Shown in pieces: positions 56,112-64,000 of a DNA stretch of 64,000 nucleotides. Made by a program: the position numbers and the translations under genes. How positions within the stretch are numbered: the first letter of the stretch is position 1; each line of letters starts with the position of its first letter. Under the pieces are notes generated by a model, which worked only from the letters and a program-made list of their open reading frames with translations, ran no database searches and was not told the origin of the DNA. Location: NCBI RefSeq assembly GCF_001654865.1, contig NZ_LXEO01000017.1, positions 335,663-399,662 on the forward strand, given 5' to 3'. Source of the stretch: Buttiauxella noackiae ATCC 51607 (GTDB lineage: Bacteria > Pseudomonadota > Gammaproteobacteria > Enterobacterales > Enterobacteriaceae).

Positions 56112-56923
56112 ATGTCCCTCAATTAATTAGCTGAAGAATTGCGATAAGTGAGCATCTCCATGAGCGTGATTTTTATCACATTTTCATTGTTTTTTAACAG
56201 CATGAAATAGCTGTTTTTAATTAGGATGATTCTTAAAATTGTAATATATCATGTCATTCCTCATCAAATTAACAACCCACAAACATCAGATCATTTATTG
56301 AGCGGTTTTATAAATATGTAATTTTAGACACTCTTAACTTAATAGCCAGGCAGTTCCAGATACACACACCAAAGCAATTCCTACCCGTATTAAAGCTCCA
56401 GTAAAAACAACAACACACATTATGAGTGCCTTCAAAAATATCAGTTCTTAGTTTACCGGGTTAAATTAAAAGAGAGAGATAAGACAAAAAGAGATTTTGG
56501 ATTATAAAACTGCAGACAATAAGTATCGATAATAATACTAATCAGACCTCGAATATCTGTATGCTCGTCCATCACGTGCTAAGACTAAAGATGCAGTCTG
56601 GCAACTGCCTCACCCGGAGCAAAACCGCTATCCCTGGCTTTCCGGGTTTCTCTCCCCGGAACATGCGTTCATATAGCTGATCAATATATTTCTACTACAA
56701 ACATTGAGGATAGAAATAATTTTAACCCTTCCCGCGCAAGCTGTGACCCGCGTCGTTGAAAGGAAAAGTGGTAAGTGTTTGAATAATGACACAGAGATAT
56801 AGGGTACATCCCTTCTCTCGGCGGTCCTGTTCTGGTCGCTGCCATGTGCCTCACTAGTGCGGCATTTTCACAGTCACGGTATAGTAGTTTTCCGTTCAAG
56901 AGATGACTTTGCGAGCGAGTAAC
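56112..56923. other. Long intergenic region upstream of mtfA
   Basis: About 810 bases without a convincing gene. The left 400 bases are very AT-rich. At 56600-56665 GC-rich inverted stretches occur (CCCGGAG...CCGGG...CCCCGG). A 72-residue minus frame at 56681-56899 has no start signal and no recognisable motif. This may be decayed DNA; E. coli carries many extra genes (yedR to yedY and others) between yedJ and mtfA. Confidence 0.5.
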
Positions 56924-57721
56924 ATGATTAAGTGGCCCTGGAAATCAAATGATTCATCCGCTGTCACGGTATTGCCGTGGGAGCAGGCTTTAGCCATTCC
57001 GGTTCTGGCAACGCTCACGACTGCCGAGCAAGAAAAACTGGTCCGTCTGGCTGACCGTTTTTTACAGCAAAAACGGCTGGTGCCTTTGCAAGGATTCGAA
57101 CTTGATGAACTAAAAAGCGCACGGATCGCGTTACTCTTTTGTTTGCCGGTACTTGAACTTGGTATCGAGTGGCTGGATGGTTTTCATGAAGTCCTCGTCT
57201 ACCCTGCCCCATTCGTGGTGGATGATGAATGGGAAGACGACATTGGACTGGTCCATAACCAGCGCGTTGTGCAGTCTGGGCAAAGTTGGCAGCAAGGCCC
57301 CATCATTCTGAACTGGCTCGATGTGCAGGATTCGTTCGATGCTTCCGGCTTTAATCTGGTCTTCCACGAAGTGGCTCATAAACTGGATATGCGTAATGGC
57401 GATCGTGCGAGCGGCGTTCCATTAATAGCACTGCGCGATGTCGCGGGCTGGGAACACGATCTCCAGGCAGCCATGAGTAACATCCAGGACGAAATTGATA
57501 TGGTGGGCGAAAACGCAGCAAGTATTGATGCCTACGCAGCATCTGAACCGGCAGAATGTTTCGCCGTGCTCTCCGAGTATTTTTTTAGTGCCCCGGAGCT
57601 TTTCGCGCCTCGTTTTCCTTCACTTTATCAACGTTTTTGCCAGTTTTATGGTCAAGACCCGTTATTACGGTTACGTGAGAGTGAAAACATTGAGGCATCC
57701 AATGGAAATACGGTGCATTAA
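56924..57721 (+). CDS. mtfA: Mlc-titration factor A, zinc peptidase
   Basis: This encodes 265 residues, the E. coli length, starting MIKWPWKS. The metallopeptidase motif HEVAH is in [13 protein letters not shown] (about 149-153), with the downstream Glu in [16 protein letters not shown] (about 212-222), as in the M90 family related to anthrax lethal factor. MtfA binds and inactivates Mlc, the ptsG repressor, and has zinc-dependent peptidase activity. The frame also opens at 56903, but the family start is 56924. A tRNA-Asn follows, as in E. coli (asnT). Confidence 0.96.
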   Translation: MIKWPWKSNDSSAVTVLPWEQALAIPVLATLTTAEQEKLVRLADRFLQQKRLVPLQGFELDELKSARIALLFCLPVLELGIEWLDGFHEVLVYPAPFVVDDEWEDDIGLVHNQRVVQSGQSWQQGPIILNWLDVQDSFDASGFNLVFHEVAHKLDMRNGDRASGVPLIALRDVAGWEHDLQAAMSNIQDEIDMVGENAASIDAYAASEPAECFAVLSEYFFSAPELFAPRFPSLYQRFCQFYGQDPLLRLRESENIEASNGNTVH

Positions 57722-57774
57722 TTCAACAAGTTGATTTTAAATTAGCCATTTGAATCAATACGTTATTTTTGTCG

Positions 57775-57803
57775 TTGACTCTTTTTGAACGTGACGTTAC
57801 TAT
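57775..57803 (+). promoter_or_regulatory. Sigma70 promoter of the third tRNA-Asn
   Basis: TTGACT and TACTAT are separated by 17 bases. The discriminator (TTGCCTCGTTCAAACGA) differs from that of copies 1 and 2, so the upstream region has a separate history or has diverged. Confidence 0.85.
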
Positions 57804-57821
57804 TTGCCTCGTTCAAACGAT

Positions 57822-57897
57822 TCCTCTGTAGTTCAGTCGGTAGAACGGCGGACTGTTAATCCGTATGTCACTGGTTCGAGTCCAGTCAGAGGAGCCA
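57822..57897 (+). tRNA. asnT: tRNA-Asn (anticodon GTT), copy 3
   Basis: It is 76 bases and identical to the other two copies, in the same orientation. It follows mtfA directly, as asnT does in E. coli. tRNA-Asn genes are the classic integration site for the yersiniabactin island, but no integrase lies downstream here. The symbol is given by position. Confidence 0.95.
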
Positions 57898-57905
57898 AAT
57901 TTAAG

Positions 57906-57936
57906 AAGCCTGCTTAGGAAACTAAGCGGGCTTTTT
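57906..57936 (+). terminator. Intrinsic terminator after tRNA-Asn copy 3
   Basis: AAGCCTGCTTAG and CTAAGCGGGCTT pair (one T.G) around GAAA and are followed by five T. It is almost the same as the terminator of copy 2, so tRNA plus terminator forms a direct repeat of over 100 bases. Confidence 0.9.
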
Positions 57937-57998
57937 GTTCTATTACGTCTGCTCATTCTCCCCTTTTCATCTGCTTATTATTCTCGCTCTGCGCGAAT

Positions 57999-58223
57999 TC
58001 ACACCGCTGCGGTTTCATGCAAGCGTAACCAGAGCAGCTCAGAACCCGTATTGCTGAATATCACAGTGGAATGGCGCAGAGTAGTCTCTTGCCCCGGCAA
58101 AGTTTGCCACTCGCCATAGCCGACCACCGCACCGGCTGGCCGCTGGGCAATAACCGTTATCTCGTCCGGTGAGACTTTCAATCCTGGTTTTGCAGCTCGC
58201 TGAGCCTGAAAGGATGGCCGCAC
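57999..58223 (-). pseudogene. C-terminal remnant of a SnoaL/NTF2-like protein
   Basis: The frame (74 residues from a GTG) ends with TTLRHSTVIFSNTGSELLWL then RLHETAAV. This resembles the C-terminal half of SnoaL/NTF2-like (AtzH/DUF4440-type) proteins, where the last strands end in a W-x-x-x-H-E-T pattern. The normal N-terminal half is missing: the reading frame runs upstream directly into the terminator of the next operon, and there is no ribosome-binding site. The best reading is a 5'-truncated gene left beside the tRNA-Asn. Assignment by motif memory only. Confidence 0.4.
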
Positions 58224-58232
58224 TAAAAGATA

Positions 58233-58267
58233 GAAAAAAGGCCGCCACAGATACTGTGACGGCCTTG
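58233..58267 (-). terminator. Intrinsic terminator of the oxidoreductase operon
   Basis: AAGGCCGTCACAG and CTGTGGCGGCCTT pair (one T.G) around TAT and are followed by TTTTCTATC on the minus strand, 36 bases past the ABM gene. Confidence 0.92.
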
Positions 58268-58302
58268 GTTTAGTGGCTCAAATTACAGAAAGCAGGCAGA
58301 GC

Positions 58303-58605
58303 TTACGGCTCAACGGCATTCAAACGAACCAGTTGCAAAGGCTCCGCCAACAATGCATCCATCTGCTGCACAAACGCCTGGAAATGTGGCAGTGCAATGT
58401 GTGCATCCAGCGCTTCCTGCCCTTTCCAGGACTCACGCATATAGAACACATCCGGCGTTTCCTGAAGCTGGAACAACGCGTAATCCAGGCAACCTTCTTC
58501 CTGTCGCGTCGGTGCAATCAGCGCTTGTAGGGCCGATTTCAGGTTATCTTGTTGCCCCTCTTTTGCCTTCAGAACAGCAATGATTGACAGTGTGTTATCC
58601 GACAT
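58303..58605 (-). CDS. Antibiotic biosynthesis monooxygenase (ABM) family protein, YgiN-like
   Basis: This encodes 100 residues. The ferredoxin-like ABM fold is read from LSIIAVLKAKEGQQDNLKSA (first strand and helix), EEGCLDYALFQLQETPDVFY and ESWKGQEALDAHIALPHFQ. Members include the quinol monooxygenase YgiN and small dimeric cofactor-free oxygenases. The ATG at 58605 has GGAG 8 bases ahead; it begins 2 bases after the nitroreductase stop, so it is translationally linked. A role in quinone or electrophile handling is inferred from the operon. Confidence 0.88.
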   Translation of the reverse strand: MSDNTLSIIAVLKAKEGQQDNLKSALQALIAPTRQEEGCLDYALFQLQETPDVFYMRESWKGQEALDAHIALPHFQAFVQQMDALLAEPLQLVRLNAVEP

Positions 58606-58607
58606 TT

Positions 58608-59261
58608 TTAGCACTCCGTTAAGATTTCGCTGAACTCAAGACGCGATTTTGGCAATGCCGCGTTGAAGTCTTCCGCACTGCGATAGCCAATTGGCACGAT
58701 AACCAGGCTGGTAAAACCTTTCTCGCGCAGGCCAAACTCTTCATCCAGAATGCGGGCGTCAAAACCTTCAATCGGCACAGCATCGATATTCATTGTGGAT
58801 ACGCCTAACAAGAAATTCCCCACGTTGAGATAAACTTGTTTTTCCATCCAATGCTGGGCGTCTTTGTAATCAAAACGGTGCATATTTACAAAATAAGAGC
58901 GCCCCTTGTGCTGCCCTTCCATCGCCTGCTGGCTGGCAAAACGGCCATCTGCATTTTCCTGTTCCAACAGTTTAGAAAGATGCGTTTCATCAATTGCCGT
59001 TTTCGCACAGAACACCACAACATGAGATGCATCAAGCACTTTGCGCTCATTAAACACATAGAAACCGGAGGTTGCTTTGGCAATACGCGCTTTCGCTTCA
59101 TCAGTGCTTGCCAGAATAAAGTGCCACGGCTGTGAGTTTGTGCTGGACGGGCTAAGGCGCAGCAAATCCTTCACTTTCTCGATGTTTTCATCGCTAATTT
59201 TTTTGCTCGCATCAAACGCTTTGGTTGAGTAACGTGATGCTGCTGATTGAATAATGTCCAT
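58608..59261 (-). CDS. nfsB: NfsB-type oxygen-insensitive NAD(P)H nitroreductase
   Basis: This encodes 217 residues, the E. coli NfsB length. Family hallmarks are [12 protein letters not shown] at the start, [17 protein letters not shown] (FMN phosphate binding, about 38-54), [16 protein letters not shown] and [17 protein letters not shown]. It transfers two electrons from NAD(P)H to nitroaromatics, quinones or dihydropteridine using FMN. In E. coli nfsB lies elsewhere and alone; here it sits in an operon with an ABM protein and a quinone-type dehydrogenase, so it may be a second copy. The symbol is therefore tentative. Confidence 0.88.
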   Translation of the reverse strand: MDIIQSAASRYSTKAFDASKKISDENIEKVKDLLRLSPSSTNSQPWHFILASTDEAKARIAKATSGFYVFNERKVLDASHVVVFCAKTAIDETHLSKLLEQENADGRFASQQAMEGQHKGRSYFVNMHRFDYKDAQHWMEKQVYLNVGNFLLGVSTMNIDAVPIEGFDARILDEEFGLREKGFTSLVIVPIGYRSAEDFNAALPKSRLEFSEILTEC

Positions 59262-59288
59262 GATGTTTTCTCTATGATTTTTATGTAA

Positions 59289-60296
59289 TTAGAAGCCTTC
59301 GAGCACGATTTTACCGACCGCACGATTGGTTTCAATTAATTCATGGGCACGGCGCAAGTTGGCTGCGTTAATAGTGCCAAAATGCTCACCAAGCGTCGTT
59401 TGCAGTACGCCCTGGTCTATCAAGGTCGCCACGCGAGTCAACAGGCGGTTTTGCTCAATCATATCGCTGGTTTCAAACATGGAACGAGTGAACATAAACT
59501 CCCAATGCAGCGAAATACTCTTCACTTTCAGCGGGCGCGCATCAAGGGTTTCCGGGTCATCGATCAGCGCCAGTTTCCCCTGAGGGGCCAGCACTTCAAT
59601 CAGTTGCTGGTAGTGTTTGTCAGTCTGGTTGAGGCTTGCAACATGGGTAACATTTTTCACACCAATACGCGCCAACTCTTCAGTCAATGGCTTGCTATGG
59701 TCGATAACGTGATGCGCGCCTAAATCCGCAACCCATTGCTGGCTTTGTGGACGTGAAGCAGTACCGATAACGGTGATTTTCGTCAGCTTACTTGCCAGTT
59801 GCGTGAGAATTGAACCCACACCACCTGCCGCACCTACAATCAGCAACACATCATTTTCATTACCGTTTTCTGTCACGCCCAGGCGGTCAAATAACATTTC
59901 CCAGGCCGTGATTGCTGTTAATGGCAATGCAGCAGAAGAAGCATTATCAATAGATTTTGGTTTCAGCGCGGCAATGCGCTCATCCACCAGTTGGTATTCA
60001 CTGTTACTTCCAGGGCGAGTCAACGAACCTGCATACCATACTTCATCGCCTGGCTTAAACAGCGACACGGCTTCACCTGTTGCAACCACTACGCCCACGG
60101 CATCCCAACCCAACACCCGCGGCTGGTCTGCTTTAAAACCTGCACGTACTTTGGTATCGACCGGGTTTACGGATATTGCTTTTACTTCTACCAACAAATC
60201 GTGCCCTGAAGCGACCGGTGTCGGTAGAGTAATCTCACTAAGAGATTCCAGATTGGTGCCATTTTGTGCAGCTTGAGTAATCGCGATAGCTTTCAT
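59289..60296 (-). CDS. Zinc-free quinone oxidoreductase-type alcohol dehydrogenase
   Basis: This encodes 335 residues, MDR superfamily (ZADH/quinone type). The catalytic half has VKAISVNPVDTKVRAG and RVLGWDAVGVVVATG; the nucleotide-binding motif is VGAAGGVGSILTQLASKL (about 155-172). The structural zinc Cys cluster is absent, as expected for quinone oxidoreductases. It probably reduces quinones or enones with NADPH. The start at 60296 follows GGAGCAACC; a longer frame to 60347 is rejected. First gene of the operon, divergent from a LysR regulator. Confidence 0.9.
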   Translation of the reverse strand: MKAIAITQAAQNGTNLESLSEITLPTPVASGHDLLVEVKAISVNPVDTKVRAGFKADQPRVLGWDAVGVVVATGEAVSLFKPGDEVWYAGSLTRPGSNSEYQLVDERIAALKPKSIDNASSAALPLTAITAWEMLFDRLGVTENGNENDVLLIVGAAGGVGSILTQLASKLTKITVIGTASRPQSQQWVADLGAHHVIDHSKPLTEELARIGVKNVTHVASLNQTDKHYQQLIEVLAPQGKLALIDDPETLDARPLKVKSISLHWEFMFTRSMFETSDMIEQNRLLTRVATLIDQGVLQTTLGEHFGTINAANLRRAHELIETNRAVGKIVLEGF

Positions 60297-60406
60297 GGTT
60301 GCTCCAGAGATTAAAGGGTTCATCGTGTGAATGAACTCATGGTACAAGGTGTTCTACAGGCGAAAAACAGCCCATAGAAAACAACACTTATACTCGGAGA
60401 GTTAAA

Positions 60407-61318
60407 ATGCTCAGGTTGGAAGACCTTACTTTGTTTGTCAGGGCCGCCGCCTTAAACAGTTTTAGTGAGACTGCACGTGAAGCAGGTTTACAGCCTGCAC
60501 AGGTCAGTACCGCCATCAAACGCCTCGAGCAAACGCTGAATACGCGTTTATTTGCCCGCTCCACGCGTAGCCTGCGGTTGACACCAGAAGGTGAAACCTG
60601 GCTACCCTACGCCATCACTGCACTGCAAACCCTTGAGGCCGGATTCGAACAAATTCAGCCCGCAGCCGACGAAGTGCGTGGTGTGTTGCAAATCGCCGTA
60701 CCTTCAGATCTTGGGCGCAATATGTTGCTTTGGGTTTTCCAGGCTTTTCGTCGTGAACACCCGGCGCTGCATTTAAAAATTCTGTTCTCCGATCAAATTA
60801 CCGATGTATTCAAAGATCCGGTGGATATTGCATTCCGCTACGGAAACAACGATGACGCCTCGTTTGTAGCCCTCCCACTCGCTCCTTTTAATCGACGAGT
60901 TGTCGTGGCTGCACCTTCGTATATCGCGCGCTGCGGTGAGCCAAAAACAATTAGCGAACTGGCCCAACATGACGCGTTAACCTACGCACTTCGTGGGCGG
61001 ATTTACGACAAATGGACGTTAAGCTTAGATGGCGACATGCATCATGTGGCGATGAAAAGCGCAATGGTGAGCGATGATGCCGAAGTGATTCGCCGTTTAG
61101 CGATCGCAGGTGAAGGGATTGCTTATAAATCCTGGCTGGATGTCAGCGAAGATGTGAATGAAGGCCGTCTTAAAATTATTCTGCCGCAGTACCAGGGTGA
61201 TAGCGTGCCGCTCAATATGATTTGCCCGCATCGTAAACAGCTTTCGGCAACGGTGCGGTTGTTGCATCAGGCAGTGAAACAGCATTGTGACGTGTTGCAA
61301 AGCCTGATGCCTGAGTAA
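60407..61318 (+). CDS. LysR-type regulator divergent from the oxidoreductase operon
   Basis: This encodes 303 residues. The N-terminal winged HTH reads LFVRAAALNSFSETAREAGL and QPAQVSTAIKRLEQTLNTRL; the substrate domain starts near GVLQIAVPSDLGRNMLLWVF. It resembles the DsdC/YafC-like group of LysR proteins often paired with quinone reductases. The 110-base divergent gap should hold the operator. It probably activates the adh-nfsB-ABM operon in response to an electrophile, which is inference from arrangement alone. Confidence 0.92.
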   Translation: MLRLEDLTLFVRAAALNSFSETAREAGLQPAQVSTAIKRLEQTLNTRLFARSTRSLRLTPEGETWLPYAITALQTLEAGFEQIQPAADEVRGVLQIAVPSDLGRNMLLWVFQAFRREHPALHLKILFSDQITDVFKDPVDIAFRYGNNDDASFVALPLAPFNRRVVVAAPSYIARCGEPKTISELAQHDALTYALRGRIYDKWTLSLDGDMHHVAMKSAMVSDDAEVIRRLAIAGEGIAYKSWLDVSEDVNEGRLKIILPQYQGDSVPLNMICPHRKQLSATVRLLHQAVKQHCDVLQSLMPE

Positions 61319-61340
61319 TACGAATCTGACATACAAATCA

Positions 61341-61371
61341 TAGGGTGGATAAGCCGCAGGCGTCATCCACC
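61341..61371. repeat. REP-like palindrome between convergent LysR and AbgT genes
   Basis: TAGGGTGGAT and ATCCACC arms flank AAGCCGCAGGCGTC. It is the same family as the units at 23117 and 45981 and again lies between convergent gene ends. Confidence 0.8.
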
Positions 61372-61382
61372 ATTTAGCCGTA

Positions 61383-61406
61383 AAACCGGCCACAAAGTAG
61401 CCGGTT
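61383..61406 (-). terminator. Intrinsic terminator of the AbgT-family gene
   Basis: AACCGGC and GCCGGTT pair around TACTTTGTG and are followed by TT on the minus strand, 10 bases past the stop codon. Confidence 0.7.
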
Positions 61407-61416
61407 GCATAAACAG

Positions 61417-62970
61417 TTACGAAATCGGATAAGTATATGGCGCGTTCACGCCCAGTGGCAGACCCAGAGCCCACCACACCAGCAGGAAGATGCTCCAGGA
61501 GACGAAGAAGATCACCGAGTAAGGCATCATCATCGACACCAGCGTGCCCACGCCAGTGGACTTCACGTAGCGCTGGCAATAGACCACCACCAGCGGGAAG
61601 AACACCATCAGCGGAGTAATAATGTTGGTAGTGGAATCACCGATACGGAACGCCGCCTGAGTCAGCTCAGGGGAGATACCTACCGCCATCAGCATTGGCA
61701 CCATAATTGGTGAAAGCAGCGCCCATTTTGCAGAAGCAGAACCGATGAGAATGTTCACCACAGCAGTCAAAAGAATCATACCAATAATGGTGGCTTCGCC
61801 TGGCAGTGCCATTGTTTTCAGCACGTCGGCACCGGCCAGCGCAATCAGCGTCCCGATATTGGAATCGCCAAACGCTTTGATAAACATGGCACAGAAGAAG
61901 GCCATGACCATGTAGGAACCCATTTTGCTCATGGATTCATTCATTGCAGTGATGACATCTTTGCCGCTTTTAAAAGTACCAGCGACAAAACCGTAAACAA
62001 TCCCGGGGATAATAAAGATCAGGAAAATCAACGGTACGATGGATTTCATGATTGGCGCGCCATAACTGGTGAGTGAGCCATCAGTTGGGCTACGAAGCAG
62101 CGAAGTTTCAGGCCATGCCAGAGCGGCAAGCCCTGCGAGCCCCAGAACCATCACCAGGCCCGCAGCTTTAAAGCCGCGGCTTTCCGCAACGGTGTAGCTG
62201 CTCATATCTTCGTTATGCTGATAATCGCCGTCGATTTCCAGTTTTGACACGCGTGGCTCAACAATGCGCTCAGTCACCCACCAACCAACCAGGGTAATCA
62301 TTACTGTTGAACCTATACCAAAGAACAGGTTACACAAGGTATTGACGGTATAAGTCCCATCCAGCAGTTGTGCGGCAGTTTGGGTAAAACCTTGCAATAA
62401 CGCATCGTTACCGGTTGGCACCATATTGGCCGCAAAGCCGCCAGATACCCCGGCAAATGCCGCCGCAATACCCGCCAACGGATGGCGTCCAGCAGACATA
62501 AAGATAATCGCGCCCAATGGAATAACCAGCACATAGCCGGCATCGGCTGCTACGTGGCTGAACATTGCGACGAAAATAATCATCGGAGTCAGCAGTTTTT
62601 TCGGCGTAACACGAAGCATTTTTTTCAGGCCGGTATTAATAAAGCCTGAGCTTTCTGCCACACCCACACCTAACATCGCCACCAGCACGATTCCCAACGG
62701 AGCAAAACCGGTGAAGGTAGTGACCATTGAAGAAAGTGTGACAGTCAGCGCCTCAGGCGAAAGCAGGTTATTAATTCTGACGGCTTCATTGGTAACCGGA
62801 TTGACTACATCAAAATTGACGGAAGAGAGCACCGCGGAGAGTGCCATAACTACCAGTAAAAAATAGAAAAAGATTAAAGCGGGTTCGGGTAATTTGTTTC
62901 CTGCTTTCTCAACAGCGTTGAGAAACCCTGTCATTAGACGACCTTCCGTGTTCCTTGTCGTTGTGCTCAT
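61417..62970 (-). CDS. AbgT-family transporter
   Basis: This encodes 517 residues (E. coli AbgT has 508). The N-terminal VEKAGNKLPEPALIFFYFLL is the family signature, followed by helix-turn segments MVPTGNDALLQGF and ASAKWALLSPIMVPMLMAVG, which line the sodium/substrate site in MtrF/YdaH structures. About nine helices with two re-entrant hairpins are expected. AbgT imports p-aminobenzoyl-glutamate, while some relatives export sulfonamides. There are no abgAB hydrolase genes beside it here, so the substrate is open. Confidence 0.92.
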   Translation of the reverse strand: MSTTTRNTEGRLMTGFLNAVEKAGNKLPEPALIFFYFLLVVMALSAVLSSVNFDVVNPVTNEAVRINNLLSPEALTVTLSSMVTTFTGFAPLGIVLVAMLGVGVAESSGFINTGLKKMLRVTPKKLLTPMIIFVAMFSHVAADAGYVLVIPLGAIIFMSAGRHPLAGIAAAFAGVSGGFAANMVPTGNDALLQGFTQTAAQLLDGTYTVNTLCNLFFGIGSTVMITLVGWWVTERIVEPRVSKLEIDGDYQHNEDMSSYTVAESRGFKAAGLVMVLGLAGLAALAWPETSLLRSPTDGSLTSYGAPIMKSIVPLIFLIFIIPGIVYGFVAGTFKSGKDVITAMNESMSKMGSYMVMAFFCAMFIKAFGDSNIGTLIALAGADVLKTMALPGEATIIGMILLTAVVNILIGSASAKWALLSPIMVPMLMAVGISPELTQAAFRIGDSTTNIITPLMVFFPLVVVYCQRYVKSTGVGTLVSMMMPYSVIFFVSWSIFLLVWWALGLPLGVNAPYTYPIS

Positions 62971-63210
62971 TATTACCTCGTCTTCCTGTTACATTCATAA
63001 AAGTCATTGCTTGCCGCAATTAATAACATTTTAGAATAATTCACAGCCAGTAACTTTACGTTACTAGTAAAAACGAGACATAGCAGAGTGATAGATATCA
63101 AGAATTTGATTGAAAGCCATACAATGAGTTTGGATAACAGGAGTAATGCAGAACAAAAAACGCCAAAAACTTCCAGAACATCACTATTAACATTGGGTAA
63201 ACGGTTTTAT

Positions 63211-63240
63211 AGAGTGGATGAGTAAAAACAGCATCCACTC
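63211..63240 (-). terminator. Palindrome after the MATE gene, REP-like or terminator
   Basis: GAGTGGATG and CATCCACTC pair perfectly around 11 bases, 9 bases past the MATE stop. The arms resemble the REP family seen elsewhere in the window. T content after the stem is low, so termination may be weak. Confidence 0.5.
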
Positions 63241-63248
63241 AGTCCACC

Positions 63249-64000
63249 TTACGAAAGCGGCTCTTTTTTAAGACGCGGGTATTTTTTTAGCCAGCGCCCA
63301 CTGACCATTCGCCAGTAGAACAACACGCCGCGCACCGTCCAGTCGAAGAACATACCCATCCAGACACCGACCACGCCCATCCCCAACACAATCCCTAATG
63401 TGTAGCCTGCAACCACGCGGCAACCCCACATGCTCGCCATGGAAACCCACATTGCAAAACGGGCGTCACGCGCCCCTTTCAACCCGGCAGGTAATACCCA
63501 TGACGCTGCCCAAATCGGCATAAACGCAGCATTCAGCCAAATGAGTATTTTGACGACTTCTTTAACATCATCTTCGTGGGTATAGAACGAGGCCATCAAT
63601 CCGGCGAAAGGCGCGGTCCCCCAGGCGATTATCGTCAGGCCAAGAGTGGAGAGCCAGAACACATGGCGCAGTTGCCGTTCGGCCTGGCCAATTTGCCCTT
63701 TACCCAGTCGCTTGCCGACAATAATGGTGGACGCTGAACCCAGGGCATTACCGGGTAAGTTAATTAATGCCGCAATGGAGAACGCGATAAAGTTACCGGC
63801 AATCACGTTTGTCCCCATTCCGGCGACAAACATTTGCGTGAGTAATTTCCCTGCATTAAACAACACCGACTCAATGCTCGCCGGAATACCAATCCCCAGT
63901 ACTTCCCACAAAATGCCCACTTTGAGCGGACGGAAATAGCTTTTTAGCGAGATACGTAAAGAAGGAGCAAAACCAATCACCAGCACATAAACGAAACCAA
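63249..64000 (-). CDS. yeeO: MATE-family exporter, C-terminal part (probably YeeO), runs off the window
   Basis: About 250 residues of a MATE transporter are present; the frame stays open past the GTG at 63986 to the window edge, so the N-terminal half is outside. Six hydrophobic segments are visible, with IGIPASIESVLFNAGKLLTQ beginning the second half-domain and GNALGSASTIIVGKRLGKGQ as the conserved repeat. E. coli YeeO exports flavins (FMN, FAD) and lies among the tRNA-Asn genes near amn and mtfA. The neighbourhood and the strand suit yeeO; the name is inference. Confidence 0.85.
   Translation of the reverse strand, partial: GFVYVLVIGFAPSLRISLKSYFRPLKVGILWEVLGIGIPASIESVLFNAGKLLTQMFVAGMGTNVIAGNFIAFSIAALINLPGNALGSASTIIVGKRLGKGQIGQAERQLRHVFWLSTLGLTIIAWGTAPFAGLMASFYTHEDDVKEVVKILIWLNAAFMPIWAASWVLPAGLKGARDARFAMWVSMASMWGCRVVAGYTLGIVLGMGVVGVWMGMFFDWTVRGVLFYWRMVSGRWLKKYPRLKKEPLS

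Noticed and set aside
56681..56899. 72-residue minus frame upstream of mtfA
   Set aside because: No ribosome-binding site, no recognisable motif, and it covers the mtfA promoter region.

Overview
The window is chromosomal DNA of a member of the Enterobacteriaceae. Almost every core gene reads as a close relative of its Escherichia coli/Salmonella counterpart, in largely the same order: pgsA-uvrC-uvrY, sdiA, tcyJLN/dcyD, fliAZ, fliC, fliDST, amyA, fliE, fliF to fliR, rcsA, dsrA, dgcQ, dcm, mtfA, tRNA-Asn. ERIC/IRU repeats, REP-like palindromes and a Salmonella-like scsABCD operon fit a genus such as Buttiauxella, Kluyvera, Enterobacter or Lelliottia. The genus cannot be fixed by eye.

Layout. 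(1) 1-4.5 kb: the end of a genomic island next to the 3' end of the leuZ tRNA. It holds a tyrosine recombinase, a zinc-ribbon protein, three small proteins of unknown function (one resembling DUF2787), the start of a WYL-type regulator, and a divergent gene with a possible uracil-DNA-glycosylase-like fold. (2) 4.5-4.8 kb: tRNA operon Gly-Cys-Leu. (3) 5.0-15.6 kb: a block that in E. coli lies elsewhere: cbl, nac (with a sigma54 promoter and an NtrC palindrome), scsDCBA, tRNA-Asn, amn, an M24B aminopeptidase, tRNA-Asn, ldtA. (4) 15.8-24.7 kb: pgsA, uvrC, uvrY, yecF, sdiA, the cystine importer with D-cysteine desulfhydrase, and fliZ. (5) 24.8-45.0 kb: flagellar regulon IIIa/IIIb: fliA, fliC, fliDST, then amyA, yedD, a LysE exporter and an AT-rich acyltransferase, then fliE and fliFGHIJKLMNOPQR. 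(6) 45.0-57.7 kb: rcsA, dsrB, yodD, sRNA dsrA, mpgP, dgcQ, yodC, yedI, yedA, vsr, an unknown exported protein, dcm, yedJ, a small membrane protein and mtfA. (7) 57.8-64 kb: a third tRNA-Asn, a truncated gene, a quinone/nitroaromatic-type operon (ABM monooxygenase, nfsB-like nitroreductase, quinone-type oxidoreductase) with a divergent LysR regulator, an AbgT-family transporter, and a partial MATE exporter that is probably yeeO.

How it fits together. FliA drives the late flagellar promoters; matching sigma28 sites face away from each other between fliC and fliD. The fliF-fliR genes build the MS ring, the C ring and the export gate. RcsA (capsule up, flagella down), DsrA (RpoS up, H-NS down), DgcQ (c-di-GMP), UvrY (Csr control) and SdiA (quorum signals) all act on the motile/sessile switch and are clustered with the flagellar genes. 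Nac and Cbl handle nitrogen and sulfur limitation. The scs genes are a periplasmic thiol/copper-stress system.

No clear new system was found. The best leads are the island operon with an intrinsic terminator placed directly before its unknown genes, the amn-M24B gene pair, the ERIC element in the rcsA leader, the split of dcm from vsr, and the 43-kb flagellar segment lying between direct tRNA-Asn copies.
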